Assembly: GCA_045537045.1 (NCBI GenBank)
Contig: JAZSOS010000047.1
Span: 1 to 22,764, forward strand
Reading direction: 5' to 3'
Length of the DNA: 22,764 bases
DNA from: SIG480 sp045537045
GTDB lineage: Bacteria > Bacillota > Clostridia > Oscillospirales > JAAYXM01
Position numbers and translations under genes: made by a program. The notes beneath the pieces are model-generated. The model was given only the letters and a program-made list of their open reading frames with translations, ran no database searches and was not told where the DNA came from. Numbering within the stretch: position 1 is the first letter of the stretch; each line of letters opens with the position of its first letter. Shown in pieces: positions 1 to 6,402 of this stretch.

Positions 1-1
1 A

Positions 2-244
2 ACACTTGCTCAAATGGGAATTAGACACAAACTAATTAAACCTTTTACTCCTAGACACAACGGAAAAGTTGAACGCAGTCACCGCAAGGACAATGAAGAA
101 TTCTATGCTCGTCATACCTTCTTTTCGTTCGACGATTTCAAGAAACAGTAAGCTGTTCGTCAGCGTCAATACAATAATTTCCCCATGCGCCCTCTTAATT
201 GGCACTCTCCCAAACACGTCTTATTTGCTTTCCCTTATGTGTAA
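2..244 (+). pseudogene. IS481-like transposase, C-terminal fragment with in-frame stop
   Basis: The plus-strand frame from base 2 encodes the last part of a DDE integrase core, including the PFTPRHNGKVERSHRKDNE motif that surrounds the catalytic Glu in IS481-type transposases. The frame meets a TAA at 149-151 after FDDFKKQ, then continues in the same frame with recognisable family sequence (QYNNFPMRPLNWHSPK) to a second TAA at 242-244. The first TAA probably replaced a Leu codon such as TTA. The 5' part lies outside the window, so the overall state of the element is unknown, but this copy cannot make an intact C-terminus. The TTGACAAACCTACA segment at 252-267 may belong to the element's right terminal repeat; I could not verify it because the other end is absent. 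The family call rests on motif recognition. Confidence 0.75.
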
Positions 245-332
245 CACATCATTGACAAACCTACATTGAGACGCAACCTACAACTTTATTTTCTGTGGAA
301 TAATTTTTTCGTTGAAATTATATCAAAATTAT

Positions 333-364
333 AAAAAGAGCAATATCAAAACATTGCTCTTTTT
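333..364. terminator. Bidirectional intrinsic terminator
   Basis: A perfect 12-bp inverted repeat (AAAAAGAGCAAT / ATTGCTCTTTTT) has an 8-nt loop and a T-run on either strand. It lies between the transposase remnant (plus) and the end of the zinc-ribbon gene (minus) and would serve both. Confidence 0.85.
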
Positions 365-394
365 AAGATAAGTATATTAAATTAAAACATGCTG

Positions 395-1207
395 TTATTC
401 AGAAATCATAACTCTACTAAGTTCTAAATATTGTCCGTTGCTTGTTGCTACTTGCTTTTTTCCAGTAAAATTGTCATTGTCGATAATATCATTATTACCT
501 ACAGGACCAGTCAATAACGCAAAGTAACCATTGCCTATACTTTCAACTGTATATATTCCAGCAAGAATATCCGCTCCTATTTTATACATTCCGCTTTGTG
601 TGTAATTAGGCTGTTCATTAATGATTTCATATAATTGCTTTGCACCAGTCACACCTAATTCTGCAAAGGCGTTAACACTTACTAACACTCCGCGAGTTTC
701 GACATTCCCAAGTCCATGGACATAAACATATCCAAATGATTGAAAGTTTTCATTATCGATAATATTCCCTGCCACGTCTTCTTCACAATAATATTTGCTA
801 CTGTCAATCCCAATAAATGCGTATTCACCTTTTGGAATGTCTCCCATAATATAACTACCTGCATCAAAGGCTAAATCTTTATCCATCAATTCACTGACTT
901 TCAAAATCATTTTTTCTCTTTCTGTAAGTTCTTTTTGGGGTGTTATGGTTGGGGGAGTTCTCTCATAACCTGATGTTTCTATATTATTTTTGGGAGAAAA
1001 AAAGATATTGCAAACCATTATTAAAGCAACAATCCAAAACCACCATTTATGATAAAAAGGTTGAGTATGCTTTTTTCCACATCGCGGACATTTTTTCAGC
1101 TTTTTAGAATACTCAAATCCGCATTTACTGCAAAAAACAAAATTTTTCACGTAATCATCGGTATTTTTATCTGGGGCGGACAAATCGGGTGAACCATATA
1201 CTCCCAT
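395..1207 (-). CDS. Zinc-ribbon membrane protein with duplicated C-terminal domain
   Basis: The 270-residue protein is of unknown function. Residues 26-43 form a zinc ribbon (C26, C29, C40, C43; CSKCG then CPRCG). A single membrane segment lies at about 54-71 (WWFWIVALIMVCNIFF), followed by a charged linker. The rest holds two tandem copies (about 116-176 and 205-266) of a beta-rich repeat with the pattern G-Y-x-I-G-x-D-I-x-x-G-x-Y, later GN-x-IIDN-E/D-NF. The layout suggests a cytosolic zinc ribbon and an extracellular repeat domain. The ATG at 1207 is preferred over the adjacent GTG at 1210 because an AGAGGGG ribosome site lies 7 nt before it. A terminator follows at 333-364. Nothing in the context reveals its role; the neighbours are accessory DNA. 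Confidence 0.8.
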   Translation of the reverse strand: MGVYGSPDLSAPDKNTDDYVKNFVFCSKCGFEYSKKLKKCPRCGKKHTQPFYHKWWFWIVALIMVCNIFFSPKNNIETSGYERTPPTITPQKELTEREKMILKVSELMDKDLAFDAGSYIMGDIPKGEYAFIGIDSSKYYCEEDVAGNIIDNENFQSFGYVYVHGLGNVETRGVLVSVNAFAELGVTGAKQLYEIINEQPNYTQSGMYKIGADILAGIYTVESIGNGYFALLTGPVGNNDIIDNDNFTGKKQVATSNGQYLELSRVMISE

Positions 1208-1237
1208 CACAAAACCCCTCTTTCTTGTTTTTTATTA

Positions 1238-1266
1238 ATCATATCATATATGACATAGTTTTGCAA
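1238..1266 (-). promoter_or_regulatory. Sigma-A promoter of the zinc-ribbon gene
   Basis: On the minus strand, TTGCAA (1261-1266) and TATGAT (1238-1243) are 17 nt apart. The -10 lies about 30 nt upstream of the ATG at 1207. Confidence 0.65.
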
Positions 1267-1386
1267 GCCCTTCAACATTTTCAGCAAAGTGCCCTGTTTG
1301 GGTTACCTCCTTCTGGTGGATATACCCAAAGAATGAAAAACAACACGTATAAATGACACTTTTGTATAAAGTTTTTCCCAAAACGG

Positions 1387-1415
1387 TTGACAAAATAGAT
1401 TTTATTAAGTATAAT
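1387..1415 (+). promoter_or_regulatory. Consensus promoter of the antisense RNA
   Basis: TTGACA (1387-1392), a 17-nt spacer and TATAAT (1410-1415) form a perfect sigma-A promoter on the plus strand. It points at the bidirectional terminator at 1467-1508 and has no recognisable plus-strand gene downstream, which fits a short RNA. Confidence 0.85.
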
Positions 1416-1421
1416 AAATAT

Positions 1422-1508
1422 AGAAAAAGGCAAGGCCTCAAACGGTTATGCCAAAATATTCAGGTTAAAATAACCCTAACTTTTAGCAGGAGTGGGGGTT
1501 ATTTTTTT
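1422..1508 (+). ncRNA. Putative antisense RNA antitoxin (RNA II-like)
   Basis: The predicted transcript of about 87 nt runs from the promoter at 1387-1415 to the terminator at 1467-1508. Its 5' part can fold into a hairpin (GGCA-A-GGCC, loop TCAAAC, GGTT-A-TGCC; 1429-1452, using G-U pairs). Its 3' part is fully complementary to the end of the convergent peptide mRNA, including the stop codon region. It also carries the decamer CGGTTATGCC (1443-1452), which occurs in the same sense in the peptide mRNA leader (plus-strand positions 1597-1606, as its complement). The arrangement of two convergent RNAs sharing a terminator is that of par/fst type I systems. Inferred, with no expression evidence. 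Confidence 0.6.
1467..1508. terminator. Shared bidirectional terminator of the toxin and antisense RNAs
   Basis: AAAATAACCC (1467-1476) pairs with GGGTTATTTT (1496-1505). A T-run follows on the plus strand, and TTTT is built into the stem on the minus strand. The stop codon of the small peptide gene (1499-1501) lies inside the stem. Confidence 0.8.
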
Positions 1509-1567
1509 ATGGAAATTACTAAAAGTAACAGAATAATCATAAATGAAATTATGTATTCATTATCCAT
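1499..1567 (-). CDS. Small hydrophobic peptide, putative type I (holin-like) toxin
   Basis: A 22-codon frame encodes MDNEYIISFMIILLLLVISI followed by KK and TAA. It has an acidic N-terminus, one transmembrane helix (residues 5-20) and a Lys-Lys tail, as in the membrane peptides of Fst/TxpA-like and 'putative holin-like' type I toxins. A near-perfect Shine-Dalgarno (AAGGAGGTGAT) precedes the ATG at a normal distance. It has its own promoter (1666-1694), a structured leader and a terminator overlapping the stop codon. It is shorter than the usual roughly 30 residues, so it may be a minimal or decayed member. The toxic function is inferred from peptide type plus locus architecture. Confidence 0.7.
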   Translation of the reverse strand: MDNEYIISFMIILLLLVISIKK

Positions 1568-1571
1568 AGCT

Positions 1572-1596
1572 ATCACCTCCTTACAAAAGAGATGAT
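1572..1596 (-). promoter_or_regulatory. Shine-Dalgarno-sequestering hairpin of the peptide mRNA
   Basis: In the minus-strand transcript ATCATCTC (1589-1596) pairs over 8 bp, one of them G-U, with GAGGTGAT (1572-1579), which contains the ribosome site; the loop is 9 nt. Such masking of the ribosome site is a known safeguard in type I toxin mRNAs. Confidence 0.65.
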
Positions 1597-1665
1597 GGCA
1601 TAACCGCCCAGCTGTTACACTGTTTTCAGTCTTACCTTTAACTGTCGGATTACTCCGGCAGTTAT

Positions 1666-1694
1666 ATTATACGACATATTCTATATTTTTTCAA
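1666..1694 (-). promoter_or_regulatory. Promoter of the peptide mRNA, with 5' stem-loop
   Basis: TTGAAA (1689-1694), 17 nt and TATAAT (1666-1671) lie on the minus strand. The predicted start near 1659 opens directly into a stem-loop (AACTGCCGGA, loop GTAA, TCCGACAGTT, one mismatch), a 5' end that would stabilise the mRNA. Confidence 0.8.
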
Positions 1695-1731
1695 CAAAAA
1701 GATAATTATTCAAAATTCCAACCTGCGCACA

Positions 1732-1773
1732 CGCAAAAACTCCGGGAATGATTAACATCTCCGGAGTTTTGCG
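1732..1773 (-). terminator. Terminator after the CD1247-like gene
   Basis: CGCAAAAACTCCGG (1732-1745) and CCGGAGTTTTGCG (1761-1773) form a long stem just downstream of the gene ending at 1780. The T-rich part lies within the distal arm on the minus strand, and TTTTT follows on the plus strand. Confidence 0.75.
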
Positions 1774-1779
1774 TTTTTC

Positions 1780-2232
1780 TTATTCGTGGTCGTGGCCGTG
1801 GCAGCCGCAGTCACAGCCGTCATCGTCACAAATGCACTCGTCCATGTCAAATTCAAGGTCCTCGCCGCAGCCGGGACACTGAATTTTGCCGAGCGCGATG
1901 ATATCCTCATCGACCATGATGGAATCGCCGCAGGTCGGGCAGACTACTTCGTAGTGAAAATCCTCACAGTCGCAGTCATCGCCGCAATCACATTCATCAT
2001 CACCGCAGTCGCACTCATCAAATGCGCCTTCAAGCTCTAAAAGCTCTTCTGCAACCTCATCAAGCTCATCGGACATTTCATCCGTGATCTGCTGAAGGTC
2101 AGAAACAGCCTCGCAAAGCTCGTCGATGACTTCCGTCATGGCAACTAAAAGCTTTCCTTCCTTTGTGGAAATGTCAATCTCCAGTCCGTCAAAAAGACCG
2201 CGGAGATATGATGCTCTTTCAAGTATGTTCAT
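1780..2232 (-). CDS. CD1247 N-terminal domain-containing protein, acidic Cys-rich metal-binding tail
   Basis: The 150-residue protein begins with a helical domain (1-70: MNILERASYLRGLFDGLEI...), the conserved N-terminus of the clostridial CD1247 family usually encoded beside efp. It continues with an acidic stretch holding three Asp/Glu-Cys-Asp-Cys motifs (about 72-86), then a zinc ribbon (CPTCG and CPGCG, 21 residues apart). The tail has five more Cys and ends HGHDHE. In total 16 Cys and several terminal His sit in a very acidic protein, which suggests binding of more than one metal ion. Function is unknown. Start chosen for the GGAGG before the ATG. It lies 70 nt after efp and is probably cotranscribed with it. 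Confidence 0.85.
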   Translation of the reverse strand: MNILERASYLRGLFDGLEIDISTKEGKLLVAMTEVIDELCEAVSDLQQITDEMSDELDEVAEELLELEGAFDECDCGDDECDCGDDCDCEDFHYEVVCPTCGDSIMVDEDIIALGKIQCPGCGEDLEFDMDECICDDDGCDCGCHGHDHE

Positions 2233-2302
2233 GGAATATATCCTCCGAATAAGCCGAGGGGATACGAACCCCTCAAGCCTTAAACTTGTTAAATTCTTAT
2301 AC

Positions 2303-2863
2303 TTACTTCGCGCGCTCTAAATACTCGCCCGTTCTTGTATCAATCTTGATTCTGTCGCCGATGTTGATGAAGAGCGGAACGCGGACTTCTGCACCTGTCT
2401 CAACAGTTGCCGGCTTTGTAACGTTAGTTGCGGTATCGCCCTTAAGCCCCGGCTCTGTCTCCGTAATCTCAAGCTCAACAAAGTTAGGCGGCTCTACGCT
2501 GAAAACGTTGCCCTTGAAAGAAAGGAACTTAACAACCATGTTTTCTGTAACGAACTTGAAGCTCTCCGGAAGCTTTTCTGCGTTGAGCGGCTCCTGCTCA
2601 TATGTCTCTTCGTCCATGAAGTAATAAAGCTCACCATCGTTGTAGAGATACTGCATATCCTTACGCTCAACAAATGCCGGCGGGAACTTGTCCGTCGGGT
2701 TGAAAGAAGTTTCAACAACAGCACCCGTAACAACGTTGCGATATTTTGTACGGACGAAAGCTGCGCCCTTACCCGGCTTAACGTGCTGGAACTCAATAAC
2801 CTGCATTACCTGGCCGTCCATTTCGAACGTTACACCGTTTCTGAATTCGCCTGCTGAAATCAT
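2303..2863 (-). CDS. efp: Translation elongation factor P
   Basis: The 186-residue length is normal for EF-P. The N-terminal KOW-like domain contains VKPGKGAAFVRTKYRN, with Lys32 at the tip of the loop that enters the ribosomal peptidyl-transferase centre and is modified in many bacteria. The two OB domains follow; the end (GDRIKIDTRTGEYLERAK) matches the family signature. EF-P relieves stalling at polyproline stretches. A GGAGG site precedes the ATG, and a promoter lies in the gap after aroQ. No epmA/poxA-type modifying gene is present in the window. Confidence 0.97.
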   Translation of the reverse strand: MISAGEFRNGVTFEMDGQVMQVIEFQHVKPGKGAAFVRTKYRNVVTGAVVETSFNPTDKFPPAFVERKDMQYLYNDGELYYFMDEETYEQEPLNAEKLPESFKFVTENMVVKFLSFKGNVFSVEPPNFVELEITETEPGLKGDTATNVTKPATVETGAEVRVPLFINIGDRIKIDTRTGEYLERAK

Positions 2864-2904
2864 TTTAATTTTCCTCCAATTTTTATCATATTAAATCTTT
2901 ATAT

Positions 2905-2933
2905 ATTTTACCTTATATTGCGCTATTTTGCAA
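2905..2933 (-). promoter_or_regulatory. Sigma-A promoter of efp
   Basis: TTGCAA (2928-2933), 17 nt and TAAAAT (2905-2910) lie on the minus strand between aroQ and efp. Confidence 0.65.
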
Positions 2934-2950
2934 GTAAAACTTTGAAATTT

Positions 2951-3385
2951 TTACCGATTTTCACACAAAACCCTGACCGCTAACGGATAAACCTCTTTCC
3001 CGAAGCCGCAAATCATACCCCGGCATACTGCGGAAATAACAGAATTGTGGCGGAAGTCCTCGCGTGCGTGGATGTTTGAAAGATGCACCTCAACGCACGG
3101 AATGGATATCGCGCTTATCGCATCGCGAATAGCGATGCTGTAATGGGAATACGCACCTGCGTTTATAACAACGCCGTCAAATCCCTCGTCATACGCACGG
3201 TAAAGCGCATCTATTATCTCTCCTTCGCAGTTTGACTGGAACGCTTCTATCTCCGCGCCAAGCTCTGCCATTTTTTTCTTTGTATACTCGATGATATCCG
3301 AAAGGGTATCACTCCCGTAAATTTCCGGCTGACGTTTGCCGAGGAAATTAAGGTTAGGTCCGTTGATTATCATTATCTTTTTCAT
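2951..3385 (-). CDS. aroQ: 3-dehydroquinate dehydratase, type II
   Basis: The 144-residue protein has the type II dehydroquinase fold motifs: INGPNLNFLGKRQPEIYG at the N-terminus (Asn11, catalytic Arg18 and Tyr23), INAGAYSHYS (Asn74, His80) and VEVHLSN (His100), then FRH (Arg111). It converts 3-dehydroquinate to 3-dehydroshikimate in the shikimate pathway, as a cytosolic dodecamer in characterised members. The ATG overlaps the stop of yqeG by 4 nt (ATGA), so the two are translationally coupled. No other aro genes are in the window. Confidence 0.96.
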   Translation of the reverse strand: MKKIMIINGPNLNFLGKRQPEIYGSDTLSDIIEYTKKKMAELGAEIEAFQSNCEGEIIDALYRAYDEGFDGVVINAGAYSHYSIAIRDAISAISIPCVEVHLSNIHAREDFRHNSVISAVCRGMICGFGKEVYPLAVRVLCENR

Positions 3386-3822
3386 TCAAACATTCTCCTT
3401 TTTCCGAGCGGCGGAACCTTTATCGCAAGAATACGGCTTCGCTTTGCCCCGATGATATCGGTTATTATCTTATCGCCGACAAGCGCGGTTGTATCCCGCG
3501 TGCCACCGAGCGTTTGCATGGCTTTTTTAATGGTTTTCCGGCTCGGTTTTCCGCTTCTCCAGTAATGCGCAATACCGAGCGGGGAGCAGAACTTTTCAAC
3601 GCGCTCCTGTTTGTTGTTTGACACAACGGCAAGCTTAACCCCGTGCGCGGCAAGGTCTTCTGCCCAGCGCAAAACGCGCTCATCGGGAATTTCGTGCTCG
3701 TATTTTGCAATCGTATTGTCAAGGTCTGCAATCAGCACCTTTATGTTTATCGCCTCTAAAAGCTCACCCGTAAGCTCATAAATGCAGTCAACCTTCATAT
3801 CGGGAACAAAAAGCGGCAACAT
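3382..3822 (-). CDS. yqeG: YqeG-family HAD IIIA-type phosphatase
   Basis: HAD motifs are present in order: DLDNT (Asp33, Asp35), VVSNN (Asn70), Lys92 in GKPSRK, and VGDKIITDI (Asp117, Asp122). The 146-residue length suits the YqeG family, small phosphatases related to the phosphatidylglycerophosphatase GEP4; the substrate here is unproven. An upstream ATG at 3852 gives a longer frame but has no ribosome site, whereas the ATG at 3822 follows GGAGGGATGAA, so I place the start at 3822. It overlaps aroQ by 4 nt and is divergent from the plus-strand gene at 3906. Confidence 0.9.
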   Translation of the reverse strand: MLPLFVPDMKVDCIYELTGELLEAINIKVLIADLDNTIAKYEHEIPDERVLRWAEDLAAHGVKLAVVSNNKQERVEKFCSPLGIAHYWRSGKPSRKTIKKAMQTLGGTRDTTALVGDKIITDIIGAKRSRILAIKVPPLGKRRMFE

Positions 3823-3863
3823 TTCATCCCTCCGCATAATGTGTTTTTTCATTTAATATTATT

Positions 3864-3892
3864 AGTATAACATATATTATTCCGGATTACAA
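3864..3892 (-). promoter_or_regulatory. Promoter of yqeG-aroQ
   Basis: TTGTAA (3887-3892), 17 nt and an extended -10 TGtTATACT (-10 at 3864-3869) lie on the minus strand. The start would fall near 3857, leaving a leader of about 35 nt to the ATG at 3822, which supports the shorter YqeG start. Confidence 0.6.
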
Positions 3893-3905
3893 GGAGGTGC
3901 TGTTC

Positions 3906-4643
3906 TTGAATATATACATTCTCCGCACGGCATCGGAGCTGGGATGCACGGCACACCGGAAGGAAAAGCACGGGCTTCTTTCATATTATGCGCGCGGAAA
4001 CACGCTTATGTGCGAGAAGCTTTCCCCCGAAACACCGGCGGATGTTTTAGTTATCTCCTCCGACGGTGCGGACATACATATTACACCCTCAATATATGAC
4101 GAATGCCGGCGACGCGGCTGCCGCTCGGTCTTTCTTGATGCAAATGAAGAAAATCTTGCGTGTTCCGACACTCTCGGCGAAATCTCAGCATCTCTTTCCC
4201 GCCGAGGGATTTCCGTTTTCTGCCCTCTTGCATTTGCTGAAGGCTGCCCCGATGCAACACCCGTTGCGGAATGCGCGGTCTCCGGCGGTGAGCTTTCGGA
4301 ATATCTTGCCTATCTTCTTCGCACACACCGTCGCCTCGCACTCTCCGTACCGCGCCGATGCACAGAGTTTTCCATGCCGGTCTTTTCTTCCTCCGGGCGT
4401 GAGTTATCCATGCGTGAGCTTCGAAATCTCCGCGACCGGTATAACGCACAGTGCTTTTTCTCGCCGCAGCTTGTTTCAAACTACTTTATCTACTCACCCG
4501 AGCCGAACTCTTCCGGTTTTGTTCTCTATGAAGATGCGCGCACAATTTCAGAAAAAATACGCCTTGCGCGCAGACTCGGGATTGAGAATATTTTCCTTGC
4601 ATACCGCGAAATCGCGGATATTTTTGAAGATATAATGTTTTAG
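3906..4643 (+). CDS. Unknown protein with a GH18-like C-terminal tail
   Basis: The 245-residue protein is not recognised as a whole. It has no signal peptide or obvious membrane helix. The C-terminus (FVLYEDARTISEKIRLARRL then GIENIFLAYREI) resembles the closing strand-helix of TIM-barrel glycoside hydrolase 18-like proteins, where 'D-A-R-S-I-x-x-K' precedes 'G-V-x-G-x-x-x-W'. The catalytic DxxDxE motif of GH18 is not visible, so catalysis by that mechanism is unlikely. I chose the TTG at 3906 because AAGGAGGTG (3891-3899) lies 8 nt upstream; the in-frame GTG at 3897 is part of that ribosome site. It is convergent with rqcH and overlaps its end by 4 nt. It is the only long plus-strand gene of the core. 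Confidence 0.75.
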   Translation: MNIYILRTASELGCTAHRKEKHGLLSYYARGNTLMCEKLSPETPADVLVISSDGADIHITPSIYDECRRRGCRSVFLDANEENLACSDTLGEISASLSRRGISVFCPLAFAEGCPDATPVAECAVSGGELSEYLAYLLRTHRRLALSVPRRCTEFSMPVFSSSGRELSMRELRNLRDRYNAQCFFSPQLVSNYFIYSPEPNSSGFVLYEDARTISEKIRLARRLGIENIFLAYREIADIFEDIMF

Positions 4644-6391
4644 CCGTTATTGCTGAGCTTTTTGCAAAGCTCCTCATCCGGAGTTACATACGCTGTATAA
4701 TAGTTTGTGTAAATAACCCTGCCGGGCGCTGCACCCTGAGGCTTTTTGACATATCTAACACGCGCATAGTCAACCGCTACGTTAACCGATTCGCGCGCAC
4801 GCGAATAATATGCGGCAATCATCGCGGCTTCTGTAATCGTTCTGTCGGGAAGCTCTTCACCTGCACATTCCACGATGACGTGCGAACCGGGGATATTTTT
4901 TGTGTGCAGCCACAAATCTCCCTTCATCGCACTTTTCAGGGTAAGCGCGTCGTTTTGCTTGTTGTTTCTGCCGGCGTATATAACATATCCGTCGCTTGAT
5001 GTGAAACGGTACGGACGCAATGCGGTACGTTTTACGCCACGTCTGTCGCTCGTGCGGCTTATATATCCGGTTTCTGCAAGCTCATCCCGTATTTCAGAAA
5101 GGTCCGCCTCGCTCTCAGCCTTTTCAATGCTTTCAAGCACGCTTTCAAGGTATATAAGCTCCTCTTCGCCTGCCGCAATCTGCTCTGTTATATACTTTTC
5201 CGCGTTCTTCATCCTGCGATATTCACGGAACAGCTTTTCGGAATTTTCCTGCGGACTTAAGCGCGAATCAAGCTTTATCGTGACCTCGTCGCAGTTGCGG
5301 TAATAATTCTCGGCAACAAATGAGGTCATCCCCTTTTCAAGACGGTATATATTTGCGGAAATAAGCTCTGCCCGCTCGCGGATTTCCTCGCGATTTTCGG
5401 CTTTTTTAAGCTCTTCGCGCTGAAGCGCAAGCTTTTTCTGCGTGCGGTTATATGCGCTTTTCACCACCTGCAATATCCCATGCGAGCGTTGACGCATCGT
5501 TTCGCGCACCTCGCGGATTTCAAAATACTCTGCAAGTGTATCGGACAGGCAATTCCGCTCCTGGGCGGTCATTGAAGCCTCATACTGCGTTATCGGAAAG
5601 AAGGAAAATTCGTAAGGCTGCTTTCCGTCATACACAATGCACGGTATCGCATCTCCACCCGCTATTTCACATATCGCCGATGCCATACGCTCACGCTGAG
5701 TCATTGAAAGCTCGGACATATGAAGCGTAAGGTCCTTGCCGGCGCGGTAGGCAATCTCGCGGCAGACAAGCGGTGAAAAACCGGCAAACGAGGAAATAAC
5801 CCACTTATCGCAGAGGATTTCTTCCTTTTCGTTGCATATTATGTCAAAAAGCTCTGCGCGGGAGTATGCGCCGGGATCGAGCTTCTTCTGCTTCGGCGGG
5901 AGCTCATAGAAAAGCCCCGGAAGAACCTGACGCTTTTCGCTTGTGTCAAGGTCTACCCGCTTTAAACATTCAATAATCCTGTCATCAGCATCGCGCAGAA
6001 TTATATTTGAATGGCGCGCCATAATCTCACACGTGAGTGTGCGGGTTGATGATACGCCCATCTCGTCATTTACCTCAAGCTTTATATCTATAATGCGCTC
6101 TAAGTCCGGCGCGGAAACGGAAATTATGCGTCCGTTTGTCAGATGCTTTCGCAAAAGCATACAGAACATCGGCGCACTCGCGGGGTTTTCACGCGACATT
6201 GATGTAAGATGCACGCGCGGAAAGCTTGCGTTTGCAGAAAGAATCAGCCGCCTTCCTTTTACATTCGGCGAGCGCAGACCAATAACTATGTCATCGCGCG
6301 TCGGCTGGTGTATTTTATCTATCCTCGCTCCCTCAAGAAGTCCGTTAAGCTCGCGGGCGAGGTGCGAAATGAAGAATGCATCAAGTGCCAT
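4640..6391 (-). CDS. rqcH: Rqc2/RqcH-type NFACT ribosome quality-control protein
   Basis: The 583-residue protein has full family length. The NFACT-N domain begins MALDAFFISHLARELNGLLE and includes RIDKIHQP and MFCMLLRKHL. A long charged coiled-coil segment (about 290-430) follows, then the NFACT-R (DUF814) domain with WLHTKNIPGSHVIV and AAYYSRARES. RqcH binds obstructed 50S subunits and adds alanine tails to stalled chains. The Asp-Arg pair essential in B. subtilis RqcH (Asp97-Arg98) is Glu98-Arg99 here, a conservative change. It is last in the trmK-nif3-rqcH operon; its ribosome site overlaps the nif3 stop codon. Members were formerly called fibronectin-binding proteins. Confidence 0.95.
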   Translation of the reverse strand: MALDAFFISHLARELNGLLEGARIDKIHQPTRDDIVIGLRSPNVKGRRLILSANASFPRVHLTSMSRENPASAPMFCMLLRKHLTNGRIISVSAPDLERIIDIKLEVNDEMGVSSTRTLTCEIMARHSNIILRDADDRIIECLKRVDLDTSEKRQVLPGLFYELPPKQKKLDPGAYSRAELFDIICNEKEEILCDKWVISSFAGFSPLVCREIAYRAGKDLTLHMSELSMTQRERMASAICEIAGGDAIPCIVYDGKQPYEFSFFPITQYEASMTAQERNCLSDTLAEYFEIREVRETMRQRSHGILQVVKSAYNRTQKKLALQREELKKAENREEIRERAELISANIYRLEKGMTSFVAENYYRNCDEVTIKLDSRLSPQENSEKLFREYRRMKNAEKYITEQIAAGEEELIYLESVLESIEKAESEADLSEIRDELAETGYISRTSDRRGVKRTALRPYRFTSSDGYVIYAGRNNKQNDALTLKSAMKGDLWLHTKNIPGSHVIVECAGEELPDRTITEAAMIAAYYSRARESVNVAVDYARVRYVKKPQGAAPGRVIYTNYYTAYVTPDEELCKKLSNNG

Positions 6392-6402
6392 TTAAATTTC
6401 TC

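Noticed and set aside
1244..1441. 65-codon minus-strand frame and an AAGGAGG site near 1308-1316
   Set aside because: No start codon follows the ribosome-like site at a usable distance, and the frame overlaps the antisense RNA promoter. At most it is a gene remnant.
2240..2290. tRNA-like T-arm (GAGGGG TTCGTAT CCCCTC, minus strand) between efp and the CD1247-like gene
   Set aside because: The T-loop lacks A58, and no matching acceptor, D or anticodon arm exists upstream. It is a simple hairpin, perhaps a weak terminator or processing site.
4066..4635. Alternative plus and minus frames inside the unknown gene at 3906-4643
   Set aside because: The alternative frames lack ribosome sites and show low-complexity Arg/Ser-rich translations typical of shadow frames.
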